From Myxococcota bacterium (lineage in GTDB: Bacteria; Myxococcota_A; UBA9160; UBA6930), in contig JANQOX010000001.1 in the NCBI GenBank assembly GCA_028285625.1, positions 1-64,000 of the forward strand: a stretch of DNA of 64,000 nt. The letters are read 5' to 3'. Below are positions 43,423 through 51,995 of this stretch, piece by piece. The position numbers and the translations under genes are program-made. The notes beneath the pieces were generated by a model. It saw nothing but the letters and a program-made list of their open reading frames with translations. It had not been told where the DNA came from and did not search any database. The stretch's first letter is position 1. Each line of letters opens with the position of its first letter.

Positions 43423-43939
43423 CTGGTCTCCAGTTCGATTGCAGGTTCGGCACCAAGAGGTGAGGGGAAACCCTAATGAGGTGATCAGCGTGTCAGCTGC
43501 GCCGCCACGAGGAGGGTGCCGGGCGTGGCGCCGACAACTTGGGAGTCGCCATGGGTGCGCAAAAGGTGACGCGCCGTGTGCAAGAAACTTCAGTCTTCTC
43601 TGTGGGGATGGCCCCGTGCGTGGCCGCCTTGTGAACCCCGGGCGACGGTCGCCGGCCTCCGGGTGCTGCAGGAGTGCTGCATCAGCGATCGACGACGGCC
43701 ACCACCGCCGGACGAACCTAGAAGTCCAAACCTCCGACATCACCACGGAACCGAAAGCTGTGGACGTCCGCAGTCAGAGGCGGACCCTGCCCGGAGCCAA
43801 CTTCCAAGCAGCGGGCCGCAGGTTCGAGGGCGCCGGGATCATCACGGCCTCGAGGTCGCCCTGGCGCATCCAGTGCCCGCCGCCCATCTCACCACCGATG
43901 AAGTCGCCGGGGCCGTAGATCGCGTCGCGGGCCCCGTGC
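43423..43939. other. Gene-poor region between two PEP-CTERM genes
   Basis: About 500 bases with no convincing reading frame on either strand; the ORF-track entries here are short and carry no motifs. It holds the tRNA-Arg(TCT) remnant at 43801-43828 and must hold the promoter of the PEP-CTERM gene at 42835-43422. I searched for a GG-N10-GC sigma-54 promoter, which drives some PEP-CTERM genes, and did not find a good one. Confidence 0.5.
43801..43828 (+). repeat. Degraded partial copy of tRNA-Arg(TCT)
   Basis: 26 of 28 bases match tRNA positions 42687-42714, from the anticodon loop to the T loop, in the same orientation. Flanking sequence does not match the rest of the tRNA, so it is a fragment. 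It brackets, with the intact tRNA, a 1.1-kb segment holding one PEP-CTERM gene. Confidence 0.65.
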
Positions 43940-44479
43940 TCAGGCCCGCCCGCGCCTCCTGCGCGCCGCGGCGAAGCCGCTCAGCGTACCGACGGCTGCC
44001 AGGGCGATGGTCGTGGGCTCCGGTGCCGAGTGGGCGGTGATCAGCTCGATCACGAACGACTCGCCCGCCTGGAAGGTCGGGGCGGGGCTCCCCGGGTCGA
44101 GCAGGAACTGGTGCTCGGTGAAGGACGAGAAGGAGGGTTCGAAGCCCGGGAAGTTCAGGCCGACGATCTCACCATCGATGAGTTCGCCCTGGTCGTCCCG
44201 CCAGTCCAGGCTCTGGGCGTTCACCCGGAAGTTCCAAGGTCGCGTCTGCAGGAACCGGATCGTCACCGACTCGGCGTCGAAGTCGAGCTCGACCTGGTCG
44301 CCGAGGATGAGGTACTCGGCGCCGTCCCCGACCACGGCCGACCCGTTGAACAGGCCCTGCCCGGTCTGGGTGGTCACCAGGAGGAACACGGAGTCGCCGA
44401 TGAGCGATGCGGACGCGGGCATGGCCCAGAGCAGTGCAGCGACGAGAATGGGAAGAGCAGCGCGGGGAGCGAGTCGCAC
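43940..44479 (-). CDS. Second PEP-CTERM sorting domain protein
   Basis: 179 residues with signal peptide (ILVAALLWAMPASASL) and C-terminal tail APEPTTIALAAVGTLSGFAAARRRRGRA, a PEP motif followed by TM and basic residues. The mature part is beta-rich without cysteines and does not resemble the first PEP-CTERM protein outside the tail. Base composition is normal for the genome, unlike the neighbour. It is divergent from the nucleoside-hydrolase-like gene. Confidence 0.85.
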   Translation of the reverse strand: MRLAPRAALPILVAALLWAMPASASLIGDSVFLLVTTQTGQGLFNGSAVVGDGAEYLILGDQVELDFDAESVTIRFLQTRPWNFRVNAQSLDWRDDQGELIDGEIVGLNFPGFEPSFSSFTEHQFLLDPGSPAPTFQAGESFVIELITAHSAPEPTTIALAAVGTLSGFAAARRRRGRA

Positions 44480-44662
44480 GTCGGACCTCCTCGACTCCGG
44501 GATTCCGGGTCGTCGGGGTTAGGTGGTGCGGGCCACGCCGATGTGTCACGCGTACGCAGTGCGTGTGAGTCGGCCCCCAGGGGCGCGACCTTCGGAAAAC
44601 CGGGAGTGGCCGACGCTTTCCGCGCGACCTCGGGCCCTCGGAGTTCTGAGGGACACCGGCGG

Positions 44663-44691
44663 TTGACCGAGTGGGAGCATGTACCCAGAAT
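44663..44691 (+). promoter_or_regulatory. Candidate promoter of the nucleoside-hydrolase-like gene
   Basis: TTGACC and CAGAAT with 17 bases between. A transcript would start near 44698, giving a leader of about 37 bases to the ATG at 44735 that includes GGGGA. The -10 is weak. Confidence 0.3.
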
Positions 44692-44734
44692 GGTCGAGGA
44701 CGTACGTGAGAATTCCTCCACGGGGAAGCAACAC

Positions 44735-45751
44735 ATGCCCGCACGTCGTCCGACCGTCGTGGTCGGTGCATTGCTCGTCGTGGCGTCGATCGCTGCGCTG
44801 CCGGCGTGTTGGTGGTCCGACCCCGATTCCGGGGGGCCCGATCCCGATCTCGGCACGTTCGATGTGGCGCGGGGCGATCTGCTGCTGGCGCACTACGACA
44901 ACCGGCCCGATACCGATGACATCCACTCCCAGGCGGCGACTGCCACCATGGTGGCGTGGCTCGAGGAGAAGGAGGGCCTGAACGTCGACGACCAATTCCA
45001 CGCCGTGCTGGGGGCGTACGGCATCAACCAGTTCACCGCCCCGTTCGTCGATTCGTCGGCGGTGATGGAGATCTGCTTCGGACCGGAAGGGGACGCATGG
45101 AGCATGGCCCACCCTCGTCACTCCCAGCCGTGGCAGGAGTCGGTGGCCGAAGTGTCCGAGAAGGTGCACGCAACGCTGACCCGATCGCCGGATTCGAAGG
45201 TGTGGATCCTGGAGGGTGGCCAGTCGGACTTCACCCACGAGGTCTACGGGCGACTCACCGGGGACCTGGACATCCCCCTGTCGCGAGACGAGCTCAGGGA
45301 ACGGATCGTCGTGATCCAGCACAACGCAGGTTTCTACAACGAGGCCTTGGCGAGCCCGTCCCGCCTGGTGTCGGTGCGGGAGAACACGACCTACGTGGTC
45401 ATGCCGAACGGGAACTTCTCGGGCAACGGATCGCCTGGGCTGAAGCTCGAGGCCGGGTCGCCCAGCCTCGATCGGGTCAAGGCTCATGCCTCGAGCCTGT
45501 CGGGGAGGAATGTGTCGGGTGCGGGTGGCGCCCTCGACGCCTGCTGGGAGGCCGCCTTCGCCCGGGCTCGGGCCAAGAAATGGATGTTCCTCATCAACCC
45601 GACCATCCACGAAGGGGGCCTCGACTTCTCCGACGCGGTCGCTGGCGTGCGGGCGTTGGGCCTCGACGACGACCCCGCCTTCGACGTGCCGCAGGACGGC
45701 AGCGACGTGGCCGGGTTCTTCGAGGTGTTTACCGGGTACCGACGGGAGTAG
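44735..45751 (+). CDS. Lipoprotein resembling nucleoside hydrolases
   Basis: 338 residues from the ATG at 44735. The signal sequence ends with lipobox LPAC (IAALPACWW). The start of the mature domain, LLLAHYDNRPDTDDIHSQAAT, resembles the DxDxxxDD calcium-binding motif that opens the nucleoside-hydrolase fold, spread as D-N-R-P-D-T-D-D. A further acidic stretch and NPTIHEGGLDFSDAV close the domain. Nucleoside hydrolases release bases from ribosides; for this lipid-anchored relative the substrate is unknown. The upstream part of the ORF-track frame is not coding. Confidence 0.65.
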   Translation: MPARRPTVVVGALLVVASIAALPACWWSDPDSGGPDPDLGTFDVARGDLLLAHYDNRPDTDDIHSQAATATMVAWLEEKEGLNVDDQFHAVLGAYGINQFTAPFVDSSAVMEICFGPEGDAWSMAHPRHSQPWQESVAEVSEKVHATLTRSPDSKVWILEGGQSDFTHEVYGRLTGDLDIPLSRDELRERIVVIQHNAGFYNEALASPSRLVSVRENTTYVVMPNGNFSGNGSPGLKLEAGSPSLDRVKAHASSLSGRNVSGAGGALDACWEAAFARARAKKWMFLINPTIHEGGLDFSDAVAGVRALGLDDDPAFDVPQDGSDVAGFFEVFTGYRRE

Positions 45752-45864
45752 TTCTACCGGCTACGTCCGGCGCAACCTGCGCCCGCGGCCAAGAGGCCGG
45801 GGCGGCGCGGGGGTGAGGCGCGGACCGGGCGCCCGCACGCCGTTCCCCTGCTACGTTCGCGCGA

Positions 45865-47193
45865 GTGGAGCCGGAGACTCGCTACGCCCGCAGCGAGGAC
45901 GTCGCCATCGCCTACCAGGTCATTGGCGAGGGCCCGGTCGATCTGGTCGTCGTGCCGGGCTGGGTCTCCCACCTCGAAGAAGCCTGGCGCGACCGCGTGT
46001 ACCGCCAGTTCATGCTGCGCCTGGCATCGTTCGCGCGACTGATCCGCATCGACCGGCGCGGCACGGGGCTCTCCGATCGGGTCTCGAGGCAAGCCACGCT
46101 CGAGCAGCGAATGGACGACCTGCGCGCCGTGATGGACGCGGTCGGCAGCGAGAAGGCCGCGCTGCTCGGCGTATCCGAGGGCGGGCCGATGTGCACGCTC
46201 TTTGCCGCCACCTACCCGGAGCGGACCGAGGCCTTGATCCTGGCCTCGACGCTCGCGTCAGGCCTGCGAAGCGCGGACTACCCCTGGGCCATGACGCTGG
46301 AACAGCTCGAGGCCTTCCTCGACCGCGTGGAGGCCGTCTGGGGCACCGGCTTCTCGGCGGGGCTCCTCGCACCGAGCATCAAGAACGACGAGCAGGCGGT
46401 GCGCGCCTGGGCCCGGCTGGAGAGGAACGCGGTCTCCCCCCGCGCCGCACGTGAGCTGTTCTCGATGCTCGCCCAGACCGATGTGCGCCACGTGCTTCCG
46501 ACGGTCTCCGTGCCCACCCTGGTGCTCCACTGCGAAGGCGACCGCGCCACCCGCGTGGGTGGAGGGCGCTACCTCGCCGAGCACGTGTCCGGAGCCCGCT
46601 ACGTCGAGTTCGAGGGCGACGATCACGTGCCGTGGACCGAGCGGAATAGCGACGGGTTCATCGGCGAGATCGAGGAGTTCCTGACTGGCGCACGGGGCGT
46701 CAGCGAGCCCGACAGGGTTCTCAAGACCGTCATGTTCAGCGATGTCGTCGACTCCACCCAGCGCGCGGTCGACCTCGGTGACCGGGCCTGGGGCGACCTG
46801 CTCGGCCTGTTCCACGAGATCGTGCGGACCACCCTGACCACCTGGCGCGGCGAGGAGATCGACACGGCCGGGGACGGGTTCTTCGCCGCCTTCGACGGTC
46901 CAGCCCGCGCCGTCCGCTGCGCCTGCGCGGTGCGAGATGCCCTGGCGCGCCGGAGCATCCCGGTTCGGGTGGGCCTGCACTCCGGCGAGTGCGAGCTCAT
47001 CGGCGGCAAGATCGGGGGGATCGCCGTGCACACGGGTGCGCGGGTCGCGACCCAGGCCGAGCCCGAAGAGGTCCTGGTCTCGAGCACCGTGAAGGACCTC
47101 GTCGCTGGATCGGGGCTCCTGTTCGAGAACCGCGGTCGCCACGTGCTCAAGGGCCTGCCCGGGGAGTGGGAGCTCTTCTCCGCATCCACCTGA
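45865..47193 (+). CDS. Alpha/beta hydrolase fused to class III adenylate/guanylate cyclase
   Basis: 442 residues from a GTG. Residues 1-275 form an alpha/beta hydrolase (VVPGWVSHLEEAW, nucleophile elbow GVSEGG, acid/histidine region ending GDDHVPW). Residues about 285-440 form a class III cyclase (VMFSDVVDSTQRA with the first metal Asp, DTAGDGFFAAFDGPARAVRCA with the second, and VGLHSGECELIGGKIGG). Both catalytic halves look intact. Such fusions are known in actinobacteria and myxobacteria and presumably link a small-molecule ligand to cAMP production. It precedes the tetR-type gene by 77 bases. Confidence 0.88.
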   Translation: MEPETRYARSEDVAIAYQVIGEGPVDLVVVPGWVSHLEEAWRDRVYRQFMLRLASFARLIRIDRRGTGLSDRVSRQATLEQRMDDLRAVMDAVGSEKAALLGVSEGGPMCTLFAATYPERTEALILASTLASGLRSADYPWAMTLEQLEAFLDRVEAVWGTGFSAGLLAPSIKNDEQAVRAWARLERNAVSPRAARELFSMLAQTDVRHVLPTVSVPTLVLHCEGDRATRVGGGRYLAEHVSGARYVEFEGDDHVPWTERNSDGFIGEIEEFLTGARGVSEPDRVLKTVMFSDVVDSTQRAVDLGDRAWGDLLGLFHEIVRTTLTTWRGEEIDTAGDGFFAAFDGPARAVRCACAVRDALARRSIPVRVGLHSGECELIGGKIGGIAVHTGARVATQAEPEEVLVSSTVKDLVAGSGLLFENRGRHVLKGLPGEWELFSAST

Positions 47194-47233
47194 GGGCCCG
47201 GCCGCGCGGTCGAACCGACCGGAATCCGCTCGC

Positions 47234-47262
47234 TTGACACCAAGTTGCAACATCGATATAAC
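47234..47262 (+). promoter_or_regulatory. Consensus sigma-70 promoter of the TetR-Rieske pair
   Basis: TTGACA (47234-47239), 17 bases, TATAAC (47257-47262). The predicted start site at about 47269 lies within two bases of the ATG at 47271, and no Shine-Dalgarno precedes that ATG, so the transcript is likely leaderless. Confidence 0.75.
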
Positions 47263-47278
47263 TTGCAACGATGTTGCA
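47246..47278 (+). promoter_or_regulatory. Probable TetR operator overlapping promoter and start codon
   Basis: TGCAACATCG and CGATGTTGCA form perfect 10-base inverted arms with a 13-base centre that also holds a third TTGCAA. The arms flank the -10 and cover the start codon, an ideal place for autorepression. Confidence 0.65.
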
Positions 47279-47981
47279 GAATGGAGAGCCCAACCTTCGG
47301 CAGCTGAACGTCGAAGCGCGCCGTCAGCGCATTCTCGACGCGGCCCGCCGCTTGATCACCCACGGCGGCATGGCCGCACTCTCGATGCGCAAGCTCGCCG
47401 CCGAGGCGGGGCTGGCGGTGCGCACGCTCTACAACCTGTACGGCTCGCGCGACGACATCCTCTTCGCGCTCACCCAGGACGCCGTGGACCGCATGGTTGC
47501 GATCCTCGACGCCGAGGCGCCGCTCGAGGATCCGCTCGCGCGCTGTCGCGCGGTCATCACGGTGAGCGTCCGCTACTTCGCGGAACACGAGGCGATCTAT
47601 CGCCCGATGATCGTCGCCAGCTACGAGGGGCTGTCGCAAGGGTCCGAGGCCGATCGGCGCCTGGCGAAGCGCGCGGCGGGCATGCAACGCGACGGGATCG
47701 CCCAGGCGATCGAGCAAGGCCTGCTCGCCGACACGCTCGACCCGACTCGTCTCGGCGAGCAGATCTACCACGGCTACGAGCTGGCTTGCGTGCAATGGGC
47801 CTTCGGCGTGATCGACGCCGCTGCCTTCGAGGCGCGCGCCCTCTACGGCATGTGCCTGGCGCTGCTCGCAGTCGCCAACGAGGCGGCGCGGCCCGCACTC
47901 GAGGACGAACTTCGGGCGCTCGAGCCGCAGCTCACCGCTGCGGCGGAGTCCATCGAACGCAAGAGACGCCACCGCGCCTGA
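47271..47981 (+). CDS. TetR/AcrR-family transcriptional regulator
   Basis: 236 residues. The N-terminal HTH is clear: RRQRILDAARRLITHGGMAALSMRKLAAEAGLAVRTLYNLYGSRDDILFAL. The ligand-binding domain is divergent as usual. The gene begins inside its own probable operator, so it should repress itself and the Rieske oxygenase gene 33 bases downstream until a ligand, perhaps the oxygenase substrate, binds. Confidence 0.9.
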   Translation: MLQNGEPNLRQLNVEARRQRILDAARRLITHGGMAALSMRKLAAEAGLAVRTLYNLYGSRDDILFALTQDAVDRMVAILDAEAPLEDPLARCRAVITVSVRYFAEHEAIYRPMIVASYEGLSQGSEADRRLAKRAAGMQRDGIAQAIEQGLLADTLDPTRLGEQIYHGYELACVQWAFGVIDAAAFEARALYGMCLALLAVANEAARPALEDELRALEPQLTAAAESIERKRRHRA

Positions 47982-48014
47982 GCGCTCCTTCCCATCCCCG
48001 CCAAGGAGATCCCC

Positions 48015-49259
48015 ATGAAGCGCGAGGTCGAACTCTCCATCCTCGACGAGCTGTTCCGACAGCTCGACGACAAGCGCAACGTCGATGCGGGCGTGATGTA
48101 CCAGAACCCGACCTCGGTCTACACCTCCACCGAGGTGGCCGATCGCGAGCGGGAGACGTTCTTCCGCGATCACCCGCAGCTGATCGCTCTCTCTGGCTCG
48201 CTGCCCGAGCCCGGCTCCTACATGACCGTCGACGACTTCGGGGTTCCGGTGCTGGCCACGCGCGACTCCGACGGGCGCTTCCGGGCCTTCGTCAACGCGT
48301 GCCGCCACCGGGGCGCGCGCGTGGCCGAGGGCCAGGGCAAGGCCGCCGCCTTCAAGTGCCCCTTCCACAACTGGGTCTACAGCAACCGGGGAGAGCTGAC
48401 GGGGATTCCGCTGGCAGACCACGTGGGTGCGCTAGACCGGTCGTGTCACGGTCTGGTCGAGCTCCCGGCCGTGGAGCAGGGGGGCCTGCTCTGGGTGCAC
48501 CCGCGGGCGGACGGACGCATCGATCTCGAGCAGCAGCTCGGGGACCTGGGGGCCGAGATCGCCTCCTGGGGCTTCGGTGATCTCCGGCTCGTGGGAGAGA
48601 GCGTGATCGAGGGCCGTCTCAACTGGAAGCTCGCCAACGACACCTTCGGTGAGACCTACCACTTCTCGCGTCTGCACAAGAACACGCTGGGACAGATCTT
48701 CCACGGCGACGTCCTCGGCTACGAGGAGTTCGGTCGCAACCACCGCTTCGTCATCGCCACCAAGCGCCTCGACGAGCTCCGCGCGAAGCCGAGGAACGAG
48801 TGGAGCCTGCTCGATGCCACGAGCCCGCTCTACTACCTCTTTCCCAACATCCAGCTCTCCTTCGGACGGGGGACGGTGAGCCTGATCAAGATCTACCCCG
48901 ACCCGGAGCGCCCTGGTGATCCGAGCCACTCGCGGACGCGCGTGCTCCACTACTTCAGTCAGGAGGCCATCGACCTGGCAGAGGCGGCCGGAGAGCATGG
49001 CGTCACGGCCGAGAACACCTATAGCGCCGAGGCCAGCCGCGATCCTGACGCGGTGCTCACCCTTTCCGCCTTCACCGAGGTCTTCGACAGCACCATCGAG
49101 AAGGAGGACTACCTGATGGGCGAGCACCAGCAGAGGGCCGCGGAAAGCGGACAGCTCGAGCATCTGGTCTTCGGACGCAACGAGCCCGCGCTCCACCACT
49201 ACCACAGCCACTTCCGCGACGCGCTCGGGCTGCGACCCCTCCAGCAGATCGACCCCTGA
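48015..49259 (+). CDS. Rieske non-haem iron oxygenase, alpha subunit
   Basis: 414 residues. The Rieske cluster motif is complete (CRHRGARV and CPFHNW, spacing 17), and the catalytic domain has the Asp/His motif NDTFGETYHFSRLH for mononuclear iron. These enzymes add oxygen to aromatic or other substrates using electrons from a reductase, which is not encoded nearby. The substrate cannot be deduced; the choline-monooxygenase/CntA branch is as likely as a ring-hydroxylating dioxygenase, because no beta subunit is present. AAGGAG precedes the ATG. Confidence 0.88.
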   Translation: MKREVELSILDELFRQLDDKRNVDAGVMYQNPTSVYTSTEVADRERETFFRDHPQLIALSGSLPEPGSYMTVDDFGVPVLATRDSDGRFRAFVNACRHRGARVAEGQGKAAAFKCPFHNWVYSNRGELTGIPLADHVGALDRSCHGLVELPAVEQGGLLWVHPRADGRIDLEQQLGDLGAEIASWGFGDLRLVGESVIEGRLNWKLANDTFGETYHFSRLHKNTLGQIFHGDVLGYEEFGRNHRFVIATKRLDELRAKPRNEWSLLDATSPLYYLFPNIQLSFGRGTVSLIKIYPDPERPGDPSHSRTRVLHYFSQEAIDLAEAAGEHGVTAENTYSAEASRDPDAVLTLSAFTEVFDSTIEKEDYLMGEHQQRAAESGQLEHLVFGRNEPALHHYHSHFRDALGLRPLQQIDP

Positions 49260-49411
49260 GCTCCCGGGACGATGCCGCTCGGCTACGCCTTGCGAAGGGA
49301 GTACGTGTTGGAGGCGGACGTCGTCACGCGAAGAAGCCGGGCGTCGGCGTTGGGCCAGGAGCCCGAAGCCCGAAGTCGCCGGGATCCATGCGGGGCCTTC
49401 CGTGTCGAACC

Positions 49412-50263
49412 TCAGGAACTCGGCTTCGGGAACAGGAACTGCACCTGGAAGCGGAGCTGCCAGTCGGCGCTGGGGCCGTCGGGCGTGGCCGCGTTCCAGT
49501 AGGCCTGGAGGCTCGTGTTGATTGGGAGCTTCCCGATCCGGAACACCCGGCCGATGCCACCACCGAGCGGGACGAGCCACCGGTCGTCATCGAGCTCCCA
49601 GTTCGCCGTCAGGATGGGTGCCGTCACCGCGTACCAGCCGTGGTCGAAGTTGTAGTTGATGAAGGGCTGGATGATGGTGAGGTTCACGTCGCTGCGGTCG
49701 CCGTCGCCGGCGAAGGACCAGAAGTGCTTCACCAGGCCACCGGCGACCCAGGGCCCGCCGAGGACCAGGGCGACGACCGACGGCCCCACCGAGTGCTTGC
49801 CGGTCCCGAGAAGGTCGTCGCTCGCGGTATCGAAGAGGAAGGCCGGCCCTGCGCCCCAGGTGACCGAGGCCTTCTCGCCACCGAAGAGCGCCTCGGGGCC
49901 GTCGAAGCTGAAGCCGTCCGTCGGCGAGACGAACGCGGTGAAGTCGAGATCCCCCGTCCCGAACTCGGATGCCACACCGGGCGCCAGGGAAGGCACGTAG
50001 CGGATCGGCAGGATCGTACGCGTGATCACGTTCCAGCCGTCGCTGATCCCGATGGGAACGACCGGCTGGATGTTCATCGTCCAGCCCGTGTCGTCGTTCG
50101 GGCCCAGCCCGAAGTCGAAGTTGTTCTGGAGCGGGAGGCTGATCAGGTCGGCGATCGGGTTCTGGGTCTTCTTCGCGAGATCCGAGTCCGAGTCCTGGGC
50201 CAGGGCGGGCGAGCAGAGGGCGAGGGCCCAGGCCATGGTGAGCGTCAGGCATCGGATCTTCAT
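49412..50263 (-). CDS. Predicted outer-membrane beta-barrel protein
   Basis: 283 residues with signal peptide (LTMAWALALCSPALA) and alternating hydrophobic strands (NFDFGLGPNDDTGWTMNIQPVVPIGISDGW, WQLRFQVQFLFPKPSS). It resembles the neuromedin-U/transporter-like beta-barrels common in delta-type genomes, which have no proven substrate. The terminal strand ends without Phe, but FLF lies five residues from the end. GGGAG precedes the ATG at 50263. Confidence 0.68.
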   Translation of the reverse strand: MKIRCLTLTMAWALALCSPALAQDSDSDLAKKTQNPIADLISLPLQNNFDFGLGPNDDTGWTMNIQPVVPIGISDGWNVITRTILPIRYVPSLAPGVASEFGTGDLDFTAFVSPTDGFSFDGPEALFGGEKASVTWGAGPAFLFDTASDDLLGTGKHSVGPSVVALVLGGPWVAGGLVKHFWSFAGDGDRSDVNLTIIQPFINYNFDHGWYAVTAPILTANWELDDDRWLVPLGGGIGRVFRIGKLPINTSLQAYWNAATPDGPSADWQLRFQVQFLFPKPSS

Positions 50264-50435
50264 CGCGGTCTCCCGGTGGGTCACGGCGATCGCAGCGGCC
50301 GCCGTGCGCGTGCACGTTTTAGCGCAGGTCCTCGATTCCACTACGGGTGGGCCCGGGCCTTGGACTCCCGGCTTCTTCTCCGGCACGCTGCCGCAGGGGG
50401 ATCGGCTCGCCGGCCGGCGGAAGTGGAGGTCGAAA

Positions 50436-51455
50436 TTGGCACTCGAGGAAGCCTGGGCCTGGCTGGACGCGAAGCCGCGACTGCCGCTGGCCCACCTGCC
50501 GACACGGCTCGAGCCCCTGGATCGCCTGTCGCAAGAGCTGGGCGGGCCGCGCATCTGGTGCAAGCGGGACGACTGCACCGGGCTCGCCACCGGCGGAAAC
50601 AAGACCCGCAAGCTCGAGTACCTGCTGGCGGACGCCAGGAGGGCCGGTGCGAGCACGGTCGTCACGTTCGGCGGCGTCCAGTCGAACCACGCGAGGCAGA
50701 CGGCGGCCGCCTGCGCGAAGGCGGGCTTCGACTGCCATCTCGTGTTGAGCCGGGTGGTCGACTGGCGGCATCCCGCCTACGAGCGGTGCGGCAACGTGCA
50801 GCTCGACCGGTTGCTCGGCGCAAAGGTCCACCTCTTCGATGCGGACCAGACCGCAGACGGCGCCCTCGCGCTGATCCAGGAACTCGCGAACGGCGAGGGC
50901 GCTCCCTACGTGATCCCGACGGGCGGCTCCAACGCGGTCGGCGCACTGGGCTATGCGCGCGCGGCCCTGGAGCTGGCCGTGCAATGCGAAGAGCACTTCG
51001 CCTTGACCGACGTCTTTCACGCCACGGCGAGCGCCGGAACGCAGAGCGGTCTCCTGCTCGGTTTTGGTGCAGCGGAAGCGGCGGTCCGGGTGCACGGCGT
51101 CCAGGTGTACAGCCCTGACCGCGCGAGCTTCGCCGCAACGATCTCGGGGATGGTCGCCGAGGCTCGGGGCGAGGACGCGCCGGGGCGACCGCTCGAAGAC
51201 GACGACATCCGGATCGAGCAGGGCTACCTGGGGGACGGGTATGGGATCCCTACCGCCGCCGGCCTCGAAGCCGTGGGCCTCGTGGCCCGACTGGAAGGGC
51301 TGCTTCTCGACCCCGTCTATTCGGGCAAGGCGATGTCTGGCCTGATCGATCAGATCGCTACGGGGGCGCTCCGCGACCGATCGGACGTGGTGTTCCTGCA
51401 CACCGGCGGCAGCGCGTCGCTACCGGCCTACGACGACGTGCTCGGCGCCCCCTGA
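50436..51455 (+). CDS. PLP-dependent D-cysteine desulfhydrase/ACC deaminase-like enzyme
   Basis: 339 residues from a TTG at 50436 with GGAGG seven bases upstream; the ORF-track start at 50022 overlaps the divergent barrel gene. Motifs: WCKRDDCTGLATGGNKTRKLEYL (the Lys of GGNKTRK binds PLP), TFGGVQSNHARQTA (Asn-His contact to cofactor), a glycine-rich phosphate cup in HATASAGTQSG and FLHTGGSASL near the end. DcyD releases pyruvate, sulfide and ammonia from D-cysteine; ACC deaminase is closely related and cannot be excluded by eye. Confidence 0.85.
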   Translation: MALEEAWAWLDAKPRLPLAHLPTRLEPLDRLSQELGGPRIWCKRDDCTGLATGGNKTRKLEYLLADARRAGASTVVTFGGVQSNHARQTAAACAKAGFDCHLVLSRVVDWRHPAYERCGNVQLDRLLGAKVHLFDADQTADGALALIQELANGEGAPYVIPTGGSNAVGALGYARAALELAVQCEEHFALTDVFHATASAGTQSGLLLGFGAAEAAVRVHGVQVYSPDRASFAATISGMVAEARGEDAPGRPLEDDDIRIEQGYLGDGYGIPTAAGLEAVGLVARLEGLLLDPVYSGKAMSGLIDQIATGALRDRSDVVFLHTGGSASLPAYDDVLGAP

Positions 51456-51589
51456 AGCCTGCCCTCGGGGCACGCAGCTTCGCGAATGCGCTTCAGCGAC
51501 GAGGATCGCCCCTTCAGGGTTGCCTGGAGGCATGGCCAGGGTGTAGAAGCCAGGAGGGGTTGGGAGACACCCGAAGGAGGGGTAGCTCC

Positions 51590-51934
51590 ATGGTACGAGT
51601 TCTGGTCGTTCTATTGGTACTGGTGCCCGGCGTTGCGTTCGCCCAGGAGCGGGTCGTGCTCGAGACGGTCACGCTGCAGCCGCAGGAGAAGAAGTCGGCC
51701 TCCATCGATGCGACGAAGAAGACCCGAATCGGATGGAATCACGTGGAAGAGGCGACCTCGGATACCTGCAAGAACAACTGCGTGATGATGACCCCGCCCG
51801 GAATGTCTGGCTACGCCCAGGCCACGGGCGGCTCCATGCGGCTCGACCCGATCGACGGGAAGATCACGGTGATCCTCGAGAACGTCGAGGCGTTCCCCCT
51901 CGAGATCGTGATCTACAGGGAAGAGCTCCCGTAG
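51590..51934 (+). CDS. Small exported protein of unknown function
   Basis: 114 residues with signal peptide (VLVVLLVLVPGVAFA) and a strong GAAGGAGG ribosome site. The mature part has a CKNNC pair (disulfide or metal) and an all-beta look with EKKSASIDATKKTRIGW and MRLDPIDGKITVILENVEAFPLEIVIY. No family is recognised. The start at 51590 is preferred to 51560 because of the ribosome site. Confidence 0.7.
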   Translation: MVRVLVVLLVLVPGVAFAQERVVLETVTLQPQEKKSASIDATKKTRIGWNHVEEATSDTCKNNCVMMTPPGMSGYAQATGGSMRLDPIDGKITVILENVEAFPLEIVIYREELP

Positions 51935-51995
51935 CAGGCATCAGGCAGGGCGCTGCCAAGGTCGCGCCCGCTTGCACGGATCCGTCGCCGTCTTC

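Noticed and set aside
43423-43800. Sigma-54 promoter for the PEP-CTERM gene
   Set aside because: I looked for TGGCAC-N5-TTGC on the minus strand, as drives some exosortase-linked genes, and found only partial matches with wrong spacing.
44480-44640. Palindrome ACGCA-G-TGCGT and neighbours between PEP-CTERM and nucleoside-hydrolase-like genes
   Set aside because: The arms are short and overlap in several ways; chance is likely in sequence this GC-rich.
49388-51118. 576-residue plus-strand frame over the barrel and desulfhydrase genes
   Set aside because: It crosses two well-supported genes in another frame and has the composition of a GC-rich shadow.
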